From assembly GCF_000745125.1 (NCBI RefSeq), contig NZ_JQNF01000005.1:1-64000 (forward strand): DNA of 64,000 bases. Reading direction: 5' to 3'. Position numbers and translations under genes: made by a program. The notes beneath the pieces were generated by a model. That model did not search any database. It was not told the origin of the DNA and worked only from the letters and a program-made list of their open reading frames with translations. Positions 48,117 through 55,775 of the stretch are shown here, piece after piece. Source of the stretch: Carnobacterium jeotgali MS3 (lineage in GTDB: Bacteria; Bacillota; Bacilli; Lactobacillales; Carnobacteriaceae). Numbering within the stretch: the stretch's first letter is position 1; every line of letters begins with the position of its first letter.

Positions 48117-48842
48117 GTGTCAGGACATTCAAAATGGAGCAATATCCAAGGCCGTAAAAATGCACAAGATGCAAAACGCGGAAAAGTATTCCAAAAAATA
48201 TCAAGAGAAATCTACATGGCTGTGAAAAGTGGTGGACCTGATCCGAGCATAAATCCTTCATTACGTATGGTGATGGACAAAGCTAAATCAAATAATATGC
48301 CAAATGATAATGTTGAACGTGCTATAAAAAAAGGTAGTGCAACTGGTGAAAATGAAAATTATGATGAAGTAATCTATGAAGGTTATGGTCCAAAAGGCAC
48401 AGCTGTTTTGGTACACACATTGACGGATAACTTAAACCGTACGGGAACCAATGTCCGTGTAGCTTTTAATAAAAATGGTGGGTCATTAGGTGAAAAAGGT
48501 TCTGTTAGTTACATGTTCGATCGTAAAGGGTACATTGCAATTGAACGTGAAGGTTTAGACATAGACGAAGACACAATGTTGATGAGCGTTTTAGAAGCTG
48601 GCGGAGATGAAATGGAAACGTCAGATGAAGTATTTGAAATTTATACAGACCCTTCTGATTTGCCAGACGTGCGTGACGCTTTGGAAAAAGAAGGCTATAA
48701 ATTAGCACAAGCTGAAGTAACGATGATTCCACAAACAACCGTTGAATTACCAGAAGATAAAAAAGCTTTATTTAACCAAATGATTGATAAACTTGAAGAA
48801 GATGATGACGTGTCAGAAGTCTTCCACAATGCTGAATTATAA
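48117..48842 (+). CDS. yebC: YebC/TACO1 family protein
   Basis: This 241-residue protein begins [22 protein letters not shown], the hallmark of the family. Members have been described as transcription regulators and, more recently, as helpers of ribosomes on polyproline stretches. The start codon is GTG with GGGGAG upstream. It is followed by comGA, a common neighbour in Firmicutes. Confidence 0.95.
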   Translation: MSGHSKWSNIQGRKNAQDAKRGKVFQKISREIYMAVKSGGPDPSINPSLRMVMDKAKSNNMPNDNVERAIKKGSATGENENYDEVIYEGYGPKGTAVLVHTLTDNLNRTGTNVRVAFNKNGGSLGEKGSVSYMFDRKGYIAIEREGLDIDEDTMLMSVLEAGGDEMETSDEVFEIYTDPSDLPDVRDALEKEGYKLAQAEVTMIPQTTVELPEDKKALFNQMIDKLEEDDDVSEVFHNAEL

Positions 48843-48848
48843 GCGTTG

Positions 48849-48905
48849 AACAAAAAAATCTTTGCCTTTCTAGTAACACTAGAAAGGCAAAGATTTTTTT
48901 TGTTC
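48849..48905 (+). terminator. yebC terminator
   Basis: A stem of about 22 bp (ATCTTTGCCTTTCTAG and complement, plus A/T pairs) with T runs in both directions. Confidence 0.9.
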
Positions 48906-48993
48906 TGAAATAAGTAAAAAGAATAACGAAATACCTCAACGATTGCACATATTTAAATTAACAAGACAATAATACTGGGAAAGGAGGCGAGTA

Positions 48994-49578
48994 ATGGAAA
49001 TTGAAGAGTTTACACAATATGTAATTGTTAAAGCTCAAGAAACCGGAACAAGTGATATTCACATTTTACCTGAAGATACTCAATACCGATTCTACTTTCG
49101 GATTGGCGGAAAAATGAGTTTTTGGAATGCTGTGACCGAAGATGAAGGGAAACGATTTATCTCCTATTTTAAATATTTAGCAAACATGGACGTAGGGGAG
49201 AGAAGAAAACCACAAAGTGGAGCAGCACAACTGATAGTTGAAGAAAAGACGGTAGCGTTGCGTTTTTCTACAATCACAAATTTTCGTTCTCAAGAGTCGA
49301 TGGTTATCAGAATTTTAAATCAATCCATGCATGTATCTTTAGCAAAAACAACTTATTTTAAACGAGAAGTCAAATTAATCGAGCAATTGGCACAATTTAA
49401 TAGTGGTTTACTTATTTTTTCAGGACCAGTTGGATCAGGCAAAACAACAACGATGTATCAGCTTGTTCGTGAAAGTTACCTGACAAGCAAGCAACAAGTT
49501 ATAACGGTCGAAGATCCCGTAGAAATTGAAGAACCCCTTTTTTTACAAACGCAAGTAAATGAGGTAGCTTGTAATTAA
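48994..49578 (+). pseudogene. comGA: comGA, 5' part, interrupted by prophage
   Basis: This is the first 190 codons of the competence pilus assembly ATPase ComGA, followed by four foreign codons (VACN) and a stop. The N-terminal domain is intact, as are Walker A SGPVGSGKTT (about 143-152) and the Asp-box start VEDPVE (172-177). Walker B, the His box and the C-terminal domain are missing. In intact relatives the text after FLQTQVNE continues into the ATPase core. AAAGGAGG precedes the ATG. The rest of the gene should lie beyond the right end of the prophage. Confidence 0.9.
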
Positions 49579-49600
49579 CACATACGAAAATTGATTAAAC
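49555..49600. other. Phage attachment site, left junction (attL)
   Basis: The comGA reading frame stops matching its family after codon NE (ends 49563), and the recombinase gene stops at 49595. The crossover therefore lies close to 49561-49570. Serine integrases share only a few bases of core, so the exact site needs the other junction. Confidence 0.7.
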
Positions 49601-51025
49601 GAAAGACCATTGTATTGTTATATCATCACCAGTTATTGTAATTTTATTTATTAAGTTATGAATAATTTTTCTTTTTTGAACCAATTCAAGATTATCAAAT
49701 GATTCATCAACAGAAGTGATTAATCTTTTAGCTTCAGATATAGCTAATTTCGGTTCTTCTTCAAGGTTGTCTATTTCATCTAGGATTGTTTTTCTGTCGC
49801 TATTAAGTGTTTCTAAACGTTTTGAAACAGCTTCAAACGGCATTTTATCATTTTGCAAAAGGTCCAATAGTTTTGATATCTGTTTATCTAATTTACTCAA
49901 TTGAGATGCTAAAATAGATTTTTGTGAAGTTTTGTTTTGATGTGTAACCATATTATCTAGTGAATCTAAATTAAGAGAAAGAACTTTTATTTCATTAAGA
50001 ATTTTTGCATCCAGTTTTTTTACAGGGTAGTTTCTATTTTTACAAGTAGGATCTTTAACCATGTGTGCTGGATGGCCACAGCGTGAGTAGCAAGTATAAT
50101 AATGTCTTGGCTCTCTTTTATCTTTATAAACATATAATTGACTACGCCCGAAGTATCTAGCTCCACAGTGACCACAATACAACAAGCCTGTTAGCAAACT
50201 TTTAGCGGTAAATGGTCTGGATTTGCCAGCATGTCTTTTGCCCCATGAACGTTCCAATAGCTTTGATTGGACTTCATCAAATAATTCTTTTGAAACAATT
50301 GGCTCATGCAGCCCATCATAAGTATCTTCTTTAAAATCTATTTTACCTACATATAATTTTTGAGATAAACTTCTCCGGATAGAACTATCGCTAGTCCAAG
50401 CTCCATGTTTTGTTTTGTATTTTTCATTCATTAATCTTTTTAACTCTCTAAGTGAAGTACCTTTTGCGTATTCCTCATAAAGGTATCTAATTTGCATAGC
50501 TTCATAAGGATCTATGACCAGCAAGCCGTCTTCATAGTCGTAGCCTATTGGCGCTGGACCACCTCCATGATAAAGCCCAGCTTTAGCCCTTGCTTCATGC
50601 CCCATGGCCATACGCTCTTTTATCCATTCTCTTTCAAGCTGAGAGAAGGCAGACATTACACCAATCATCATACGTCCAATAGGAGTAGACGAATCTAAGT
50701 TTTCTGTAATATCCACAAAATCTATATTATTTTTCATGAACACATCTTCTATTAAGAATAATGTATTTTTTTGAGAACGTGATAGTCTATCTAATTTATA
50801 TACAACAACTCTATTTACTTCTTTACGGTCTATATCCGTCAACATCTTTTGAAGGGCAGGACGATTCATATTTGATCCGCTTAATCCTGCATCTGTATAC
50901 ACCTTGATGTTTTTCCATCCTTTTGCATCACAATAAGCTTTCATGCGCTCAGTTTGTTCACCGACAGAATAACCTTCCTTTGCTTGTTCTTCAGTGCTTA
51001 CGCGTACGTAAATAGCTGTTACCAT
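49595..51025 (-). CDS. int: Phage integrase, large serine recombinase
   Basis: This 476-residue serine integrase inserts and excises the prophage. The N-terminal catalytic domain has YVRVS with nucleophile Ser10, followed by DAGLSGSNMNRPALQ and YKLDRLSRSQ. The recombinase domain is at about 160-270. A zinc ribbon (LYCGHCGARYFG, YYTCYSRCG) follows, then a coiled coil (about 350-440). Type and length resemble the integrases of Listeria A118 and lactococcal TP901-1. It is transcribed toward comGA and ends at the att junction. GGAGG precedes the ATG. Confidence 0.95.
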   Translation of the reverse strand: MVTAIYVRVSTEEQAKEGYSVGEQTERMKAYCDAKGWKNIKVYTDAGLSGSNMNRPALQKMLTDIDRKEVNRVVVYKLDRLSRSQKNTLFLIEDVFMKNNIDFVDITENLDSSTPIGRMMIGVMSAFSQLEREWIKERMAMGHEARAKAGLYHGGGPAPIGYDYEDGLLVIDPYEAMQIRYLYEEYAKGTSLRELKRLMNEKYKTKHGAWTSDSSIRRSLSQKLYVGKIDFKEDTYDGLHEPIVSKELFDEVQSKLLERSWGKRHAGKSRPFTAKSLLTGLLYCGHCGARYFGRSQLYVYKDKREPRHYYTCYSRCGHPAHMVKDPTCKNRNYPVKKLDAKILNEIKVLSLNLDSLDNMVTHQNKTSQKSILASQLSKLDKQISKLLDLLQNDKMPFEAVSKRLETLNSDRKTILDEIDNLEEEPKLAISEAKRLITSVDESFDNLELVQKRKIIHNLINKITITGDDITIQWSFV

Positions 51026-51108
51026 ATGTTTTTCCTCCTATTTTTGTGTTAGAATAGGATACAGCAAATAGCACCACACGACAGCGTGGATATTTGTCTA
51101 TATCAGGC

Positions 51109-51148
51109 GAGCATACCCCAACTTTGGCGAGGGAGGGTATGTTCTTTT
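51109..51148. terminator. Hairpin between int and the DUF4429-like gene
   Basis: GAGCATACCC and GGGTATGTTC pair over 10 positions (two G-T pairs) with a T-run on the plus strand. It lies in the 124-bp gap upstream of int. Confidence 0.55.
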
Positions 51149-51149
51149 T

Positions 51150-51836
51150 TTATTCAAAATACATTGTTAATTTTCCTAATTCACGAGCTTTTTTTTCATC
51201 GCATTCAATAATTAATTGAACGGGCTTATTTGTTCCTCTATCAACTAGATGGATTGTTGCTTTTGATGCATCACGTCTTTTACCACCAATTGCTGCACCA
51301 GCTAATACGCCGATTCCACCAGTTAACACACCACCGATTACCGCACCGGCCACAGCTTTTCCGCCAGAACGATATTTTTGTTCGCCCCAATCGAATCCAG
51401 TGAATTTATATTGACGAACGTTTGCAGAAACGATACCAGGTTCTAATTCTACTAGCGTAATGTTATCTTTTTTAGATCCTAGCTGTTCTTTGCCACTAAC
51501 TAGTTTAACGGCCACACGAGTTTTCTTGAAGCTTTCTGGCTTATCTGTAAAGATTGCTTCAATTCCAGACTCTTCTATCAACGATTCAACATCTTTTAGT
51601 TGTCCTTTTGTATACATAAATCCGTGTTTATCAATAGCGGCATTTGGCGAATTTTTACCGTCTTTACTAAAGTAAACTGTACCGTTTTTAGATAAAGAAG
51701 CAGGAGTTATGTATGCTGTTTGAATTTCGTTAATATTTATTTCGATTTTTTTACCAATTGCTCCTTTTAAAGAAAGAATATCTCCATCTAATTCTACTGT
51801 TTTCTTACCAATCGTGCCAAATTTGAAAATAGCCAA
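51150..51836 (-). CDS. DUF4429-like protein with glycine-zipper segment
   Basis: This is a 228-residue protein of unknown function. The N-terminal part (about 1-150) looks like two PH-like beta domains of the DUF4429/SHOCT-associated type (LSLKGAIGKKIEI; GTVYFSKDGK). A glycine-rich hydrophobic segment (AVAGAVIGGVLTGGIGVLAG) resembles a glycine zipper that inserts in membranes. The start is TTG with GGAGG upstream. It sits in the lysogeny module, so it may be expressed in the lysogen and alter the host. Confidence 0.65.
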   Translation of the reverse strand: MAIFKFGTIGKKTVELDGDILSLKGAIGKKIEININEIQTAYITPASLSKNGTVYFSKDGKNSPNAAIDKHGFMYTKGQLKDVESLIEESGIEAIFTDKPESFKKTRVAVKLVSGKEQLGSKKDNITLVELEPGIVSANVRQYKFTGFDWGEQKYRSGGKAVAGAVIGGVLTGGIGVLAGAAIGGKRRDASKATIHLVDRGTNKPVQLIIECDEKKARELGKLTMYFE

Positions 51837-51933
51837 TTTGATTCCTCCAATGTTTAAGTAATTTTAATCAATAAAAAATTATTAGCCTTTATTGATAATT
51901 AAATTATATCCGAAATACTTAATAACACTAGAT

Positions 51934-52278
51934 TTATTTTAATCTGCATTCCCATCCAATACCTAAATTATAGTTTTCTATTACATCCGAATAATTAAAA
52001 TGACCTTCTGATTCATCTATTAAACTCTTCATCATAAAAGATGTAGCTTCATTTTCCATCTTAAATCTAAATGTTGGTTTATTATATAAAGCTGATAAAT
52101 CTTTATGGTTTAATGCATGGCCCAATTCATGAAGGATAACTTCTTTTTGTTTTTCTTCATTCAAACTTTGATTAATAAAAATGATTTTCAAAGAGGGATC
52201 ATAATACCCGTTGTTATCAAGACTTATTAATATCATTTCAACTTCATTTCTTTTAAGTAAATCAAGAACGCTGTCCAT
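51934..52278 (-). CDS. ImmA/IrrE-type metallopeptidase
   Basis: This 114-residue zinc peptidase has HELGHALNH, the active site of ImmA/IrrE proteins. In ICEBs1 and related phages ImmA cleaves the immunity repressor to start induction. It directly follows the repressor gene; the GTG upstream overlaps the repressor stop, but ATG 52278, behind GAGGGATA, fits better. It is short for the family. Cleavage of the upstream repressor is inferred from context. Confidence 0.82.
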   Translation of the reverse strand: MDSVLDLLKRNEVEMILISLDNNGYYDPSLKIIFINQSLNEEKQKEVILHELGHALNHKDLSALYNKPTFRFKMENEATSFMMKSLIDESEGHFNYSDVIENYNLGIGWECRLK

Positions 52279-52289
52279 ATACTTATCCC

Positions 52290-52631
52290 TCACTTATTAC
52301 TGAATCTTCCTTCAAGGTATGCACGAATTGCTTCTCTATCATTTTTAGTCATAGGTTTACCATCAAAACTCATCATGCCATCTAATATTTCATCTAAATC
52401 AGTAGATGAAATTGTTTTTTCCGGTCTTGGTTTATCGGTAAGCCCTAATAAATAATCTGTTGAAACGTCGAAGAATTTAGCTATTTTTGTTAATGGATCA
52501 GTAGTTGGTTTAGCTTTATCCCATTTACTAATTGTTCCATTAGATATATCTAGTTTTCTTTCTAGTTCTGCAATGGTAGATACCTTATTACTTTGACTAA
52601 CTAAATTTTTTATAATTTCTTTAGAATTCAT
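52290..52631 (-). CDS. CI-like lysogeny repressor
   Basis: This 113-residue protein has an N-terminal XRE-type HTH (about 15-65: STIAELERKLDISNGTISKWDKAKP, TDYLLG). A short C-terminal tail lacks a LexA-like peptidase domain, so it must be removed another way, probably by the ImmA-like neighbour. It should bind the TAGAT-N4-ATCTA operators upstream. AAGGAG precedes the ATG. Confidence 0.85.
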   Translation of the reverse strand: MNSKEIIKNLVSQSNKVSTIAELERKLDISNGTISKWDKAKPTTDPLTKIAKFFDVSTDYLLGLTDKPRPEKTISSTDLDEILDGMMSFDGKPMTKNDREAIRAYLEGRFSNK

Positions 52632-52653
52632 TATACAATTCTCCTTAAAATAA

Positions 52654-52667
52654 TAGATATAAATCTA
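52654..52667. promoter_or_regulatory. Phage operator O1
   Basis: TAGAT-ATAA-ATCTA, a perfect 5-bp inverted repeat with 4-bp spacer, lies between the repressor start and O2. Bound repressor here could control its own gene. Confidence 0.65.
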
Positions 52668-52676
52668 ATTTAATTG

Positions 52677-52705
52677 TTGACAAATAGATTTGAATCTATT
52701 AAGAT
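52677..52705 (+). promoter_or_regulatory. Phage rightward promoter with operator O2
   Basis: TTGACA (52677-52682) and TAAGAT (52700-52705) are 17 bp apart. The operator TAGAT-TTGA-ATCTA (52685-52698) fills the spacer, so repressor binding would block RNA polymerase. It points at the Cro-like gene, 163 nt beyond the expected start near 52712. Confidence 0.7.
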
Positions 52706-52748
52706 AAGGATGTGCTTGAGGGAGCGCTCTTAAATTAATAGATTTTCG

Positions 52749-52786
52749 CCTATCGTTTATAGGACAAGTCCCGTAAACGATAAGGG
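52749..52786. repeat. Hairpin inside the phage switch
   Basis: Arms TATCGTTTA and TAAACGATA enclose a second small hairpin (GGAC-AA-GTCC). It lies in the stretch that both face-to-face promoters would transcribe, so both RNAs would carry it. No T-run follows. Confidence 0.6.
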
Positions 52787-52803
52787 CTATTTGCTATACC
52801 TAA

Positions 52804-52832
52804 ATAATAGATTACAATCTAATGTTTGTCAA
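52804..52832 (-). promoter_or_regulatory. Phage leftward promoter with operator O3
   Basis: On the minus strand TTGACA (52827-52832) and TATTAT (52804-52809) are 17 bp apart, with the operator TAGAT-TACA-ATCTA (52808-52821) in the spacer. It points at the repressor gene. Weaker operator-like sites occur at 52739-52752 and 52840-52853. Confidence 0.65.
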
Positions 52833-52874
52833 TAGTAAATAGACGGAAATCTTAGATAGAAAGGAGGTTGTATT

Positions 52875-53084
52875 GTGGGGATTTATGACAATGTCAAAAA
52901 AATGGCAGATGAAAGAGGTGTTTCTATTTACCGGATTGAGCGAGATACAGGTATTTCTAATGGAGCAGTAGCCAGATGGAATGAAGCTGTTCCATCGAGT
53001 ACGAATTTAATGAAAGTAGCTAAATACTTTGGAGTTACCGTTGAAAGCTTACTAGAATCAGAAAAAAAGGAGAATGCAAAATGA
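52875..53084 (+). CDS. Cro-like HTH protein
   Basis: This is a 69-residue XRE-type DNA-binding protein, almost entirely one HTH domain (GVSIYRIERDTGISNGAVARWNEA, FGVTVESLLE). Its recognition helix resembles that of the CI-like protein (both contain ISNG), so both may bind the same operators. GTG start with AAAGGAGG upstream. It overlaps the antirepressor by 4 bp. Confidence 0.85.
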   Translation: MGIYDNVKKMADERGVSIYRIERDTGISNGAVARWNEAVPSSTNLMKVAKYFGVTVESLLESEKKENAK

Positions 53085-53785
53085 GCAACTTGCAAATTTT
53101 TAATTTTGATAGTCAAAATGTTAGAACTCAAATTATCAATAATGATCCTTGGTTTGTTGCAATCGATGTATGTAATATTTTGGATATTAAAAATCCGAGT
53201 GATGCAATCAAAAGATTAGATGACGATGAACGGTCTAGATTGAATCTAGGTCGTCAAGGAGAAGCTAATATTGTGAATGAGTTTGGTTTATACAGTTTAG
53301 TCTTATCAAGCCGTAAACCAGAAGCAAAATCTTTTAAACGGTGGATAACACATGAAGTGATTCCTTCTATTAGAGAAACTGGCAGTTACCAAACACCAAT
53401 GAGTCAAGAAGATATCATGATTGCTACTTTAGAAAATCAAAAAGAAATCAAACGCAGATTGGCGGATGTTTCTGATGATGTAGAAAGTCTAAAAAATGAA
53501 GTGGATTTAAGTAGACTTCAAAAATCTAAACTATCTAAGCTAGTTAGAGCAAATTCAATGGCTGCTGTAGGAGGTAAAAAATCCGCTGCTTATTCAGAAC
53601 TATACAGAGTAGCTATTTCAGAACATTGGAGAGAAATTAAAAACTATTTTGAAGTCTCAAGCTACGAAGAAATTCCAAAGCTAAAATTTGAGGAAGCTAT
53701 GGAAATAGCAGGAATGTGGAAACCATCTTTAGAGTTAGCTATGAATATCAAACGTTTAAACACTCCAATCAAAACGGAGGTTTAG
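53081..53785 (+). CDS. BRO-family phage antirepressor
   Basis: This is a 234-residue protein with an N-terminal Bro-N domain (about 3-105: VRTQIINNDPWFVAIDVCNILDI, SFKRWITHEVIPSIRETGSY). A coiled region follows, then a C-terminal domain (about 150-230). Such proteins oppose the lysogeny repressor in many phages. It is the second gene of the early operon. Confidence 0.88.
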   Translation: MSNLQIFNFDSQNVRTQIINNDPWFVAIDVCNILDIKNPSDAIKRLDDDERSRLNLGRQGEANIVNEFGLYSLVLSSRKPEAKSFKRWITHEVIPSIRETGSYQTPMSQEDIMIATLENQKEIKRRLADVSDDVESLKNEVDLSRLQKSKLSKLVRANSMAAVGGKKSAAYSELYRVAISEHWREIKNYFEVSSYEEIPKLKFEEAMEIAGMWKPSLELAMNIKRLNTPIKTEV

Positions 53786-53788
53786 GTT

Positions 53789-53920
53789 ATGAGTAAGTCA
53801 AAAGATGATTGCAGAATTATAAATGTAGATATGAAAGGGAATATCATCAAGGACCTGTCAAAAGTTAAAGTTCCTGAACAAATCCGTAGAAATATTTTTA
53901 ACATACTAAATAGCAAATGA
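53789..53920 (+). CDS. Small phage protein, 43 aa
   Basis: This short gene has ACGGAGG upstream of ATG. The product begins MSKSKDDCRIINVDMKGN and is basic toward the end, without membrane segments. I do not recognise a family. It lies tightly between two early genes, so it is likely translated. Confidence 0.6.
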   Translation: MSKSKDDCRIINVDMKGNIIKDLSKVKVPEQIRRNIFNILNSK

Positions 53921-53938
53921 AAATGGAGGTCAATAATA

Positions 53939-54544
53939 ATGAAGAAAAATAAATTAATGGGTCATTTCAAAAAAGTAATTAGCAATATGGATTCAAGGCC
54001 AGTACTCCAATGTGTTAACTACAATGAAAACGGTGCTATTTATGCCACTGACAGCCATGTAGCAATTAAAATTTCAGATTTCCATAACAATGAAGGTAGC
54101 TTTAATTTCAATTTACTGACTATGGAAATAAATGATCTCACTTATCCAGACGTAGGAAGAAATTTTGAAATGACTGATATCAAAGCAGAAATAAATGTTG
54201 ATATTGATTTGCTGACGAAAGCATTGAAACCCTTCCTTATTAGTACGCTTTATACAAATTGTGTTGATTTAACTATTAAAGAAAATATTTTAGAAATTAA
54301 ATCAAAAACATTAGGTGGGTTTAAAATCGAAGTTCCGCTACATGATTGTGAAGGAGAAATTGAACTTTCTTGTCAACCACAGTACTTGATAAATGGTTTG
54401 CAATTCATTAAAGATGCTAAAGCAAGTAAGAAAGACATGAACAACGGACTAGCTTTGATTCAATTCAATAACCCTGTTAGACCATTCAAATTAAATCTAG
54501 ATGATGAATTTGAATATTTAGTTACGCCAGTCAGAACATCTTGA
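53939..54544 (+). CDS. Sliding-clamp-like phage protein (DnaN-like)
   Basis: This 201-residue protein looks like a shortened DNA polymerase III beta clamp. GAIYATDSHVAIKISDFH resembles the loop that follows the first strands of a clamp domain, and the C-terminus (EFEYLVTPVRTS) resembles the DnaN end (ILPVRTY type). It would hold about two clamp-like domains rather than three. It could form a phage clamp or bind host replication proteins. The assignment rests on motif likeness only. It begins behind ATGGAGG. Confidence 0.55.
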   Translation: MKKNKLMGHFKKVISNMDSRPVLQCVNYNENGAIYATDSHVAIKISDFHNNEGSFNFNLLTMEINDLTYPDVGRNFEMTDIKAEINVDIDLLTKALKPFLISTLYTNCVDLTIKENILEIKSKTLGGFKIEVPLHDCEGEIELSCQPQYLINGLQFIKDAKASKKDMNNGLALIQFNNPVRPFKLNLDDEFEYLVTPVRTS

Positions 54545-54555
54545 GGAGGGATAGC

Positions 54556-54729
54556 ATGAGTATAACGACAATTAAAAAGTTAATCATTTCATCTACAGTC
54601 GTTCAAAGTTTTAAAAATAAAACATTTCGAGTATTCGATGAAGATGGTTTTACAAAAGAAGCTTCAATACTTGCTGCATTCGTAATCATATTGATTGCTG
54701 GAATAGCAGGCGGAATAGAAATGGGGTAA
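54556..54729 (+). CDS. Small phage membrane protein, 57 aa
   Basis: This is a 57-residue protein with one C-terminal membrane helix (about 38-55, ILAAFVIILIAGIAGGIEMG). The start is ATG 54556, behind GAGGAGGG; the frame extends upstream through a TTG that is part of the ribosome-binding site. Its role is unknown. Confidence 0.6.
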   Translation: MSITTIKKLIISSTVVQSFKNKTFRVFDEDGFTKEASILAAFVIILIAGIAGGIEMG

Positions 54730-54733
54730 TCGG

Positions 54734-54940
54734 ATGACGTGGAGCGCAGTTGGAGAAAACAGCAAAATGATTTACTTTACTGCTGATAATCCGGAATTAG
54801 TTCATCAAATGTTAATTGAAAAATATCCATCTTTTAAAGTGAATAAACTTGAACGCTATGAGAGCAGACAATCGCAAGTTGCTCAAGTATTACCAGAACC
54901 AATCAGAATAAAAAAAGACCAACAAGGACAGCCATCCTAG
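54734..54940 (+). CDS. Hypothetical phage protein, 68 aa
   Basis: This is a 68-residue soluble protein, unrecognised. The first 45 residues look like a small alpha/beta fold (MIYFTADNPELVHQMLIEKYP) and the tail is rich in Gln, Pro and Lys. It is tightly spaced after the previous gene. Confidence 0.55.
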   Translation: MTWSAVGENSKMIYFTADNPELVHQMLIEKYPSFKVNKLERYESRQSQVAQVLPEPIRIKKDQQGQPS

Positions 54941-54998
54941 TTGATCGGTTAGAAAATATCATTTACAAAAGTATAGCACAAAATAGGAGGAACGCATA

Positions 54999-55775
54999 AT
55001 GACTGAAGAAATAAGTTTTAACGAAAAATTACTTGAAATACAAGCAAAACTAAAAGCACCTAAAGGTCAATTTAATAAGTTCGGTAAATACAATTATCGT
55101 TCTCAAGAAGACATATTGGAAGCAGTTAAACCTTTAAATAAAGAATATGGGTTGTTCTTAAGATTATCTGATGAACCTGTTTTAGTGGGAGATTGGCATT
55201 ATATCCAAGCAAAAGCGATTTTAGAGGATGCTAAGAGTGGCGAATATGTCGAAGTAGATTCTTATGCTAGAGAACCTCTAAATAAAAAAGGTATGGATGA
55301 AAGCCAAATAACGGGCACTGCATCATCTTATGCACGTAAATACGCTCTTAACGGTTTGTATTTGATTGATGACACAAAGGATGCAGATACAAATGAACAT
55401 CACGATAATCAACAAAATATGAATAATCAGAATAATAGTCAGCCAAATCCACAACAACAGAATTTTGATGACCGTTCTGCACCTCAAGAACCGCAGCAAA
55501 CATCTTATAAACCAGAACCAAATATCAATGATGCAATTTTGACTTATGTAAAACAATTAAAAGATTTAGGTATAAACGTTCAACAACTTTACGTTGAAAT
55601 AGCTCAAAAAGAGGGCGCTAACGACATTAAAGAAGTAGACCGTGCAAGAACATTGGGACATATGAAAGCATACCTTATGAGTGTTGAAAGCCAGCAACAA
55701 CCGCAACAAAACTATGAACAAGGCAGCATGATGCAGGGAAGAACAACACAGCCAGTGAATTGGGGGAATAAATAA
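54999..55775 (+). CDS. erf: ERF family ssDNA-annealing recombinase
   Basis: This is a 258-residue single-strand annealing protein. The ERF core is clear: KFGKYNYRSQEDILEAVKPL, then ITGTASSYARKYALNGLYLIDDTKDAD. A Gln/Asn-rich linker (about 130-175) leads to a C-terminal helical tail. It serves phage recombination and replication repair. It overlaps the DUF1351 gene by one base; AGGAGG precedes the ATG. Confidence 0.92.
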   Translation: MTEEISFNEKLLEIQAKLKAPKGQFNKFGKYNYRSQEDILEAVKPLNKEYGLFLRLSDEPVLVGDWHYIQAKAILEDAKSGEYVEVDSYAREPLNKKGMDESQITGTASSYARKYALNGLYLIDDTKDADTNEHHDNQQNMNNQNNSQPNPQQQNFDDRSAPQEPQQTSYKPEPNINDAILTYVKQLKDLGINVQQLYVEIAQKEGANDIKEVDRARTLGHMKAYLMSVESQQQPQQNYEQGSMMQGRTTQPVNWGNK

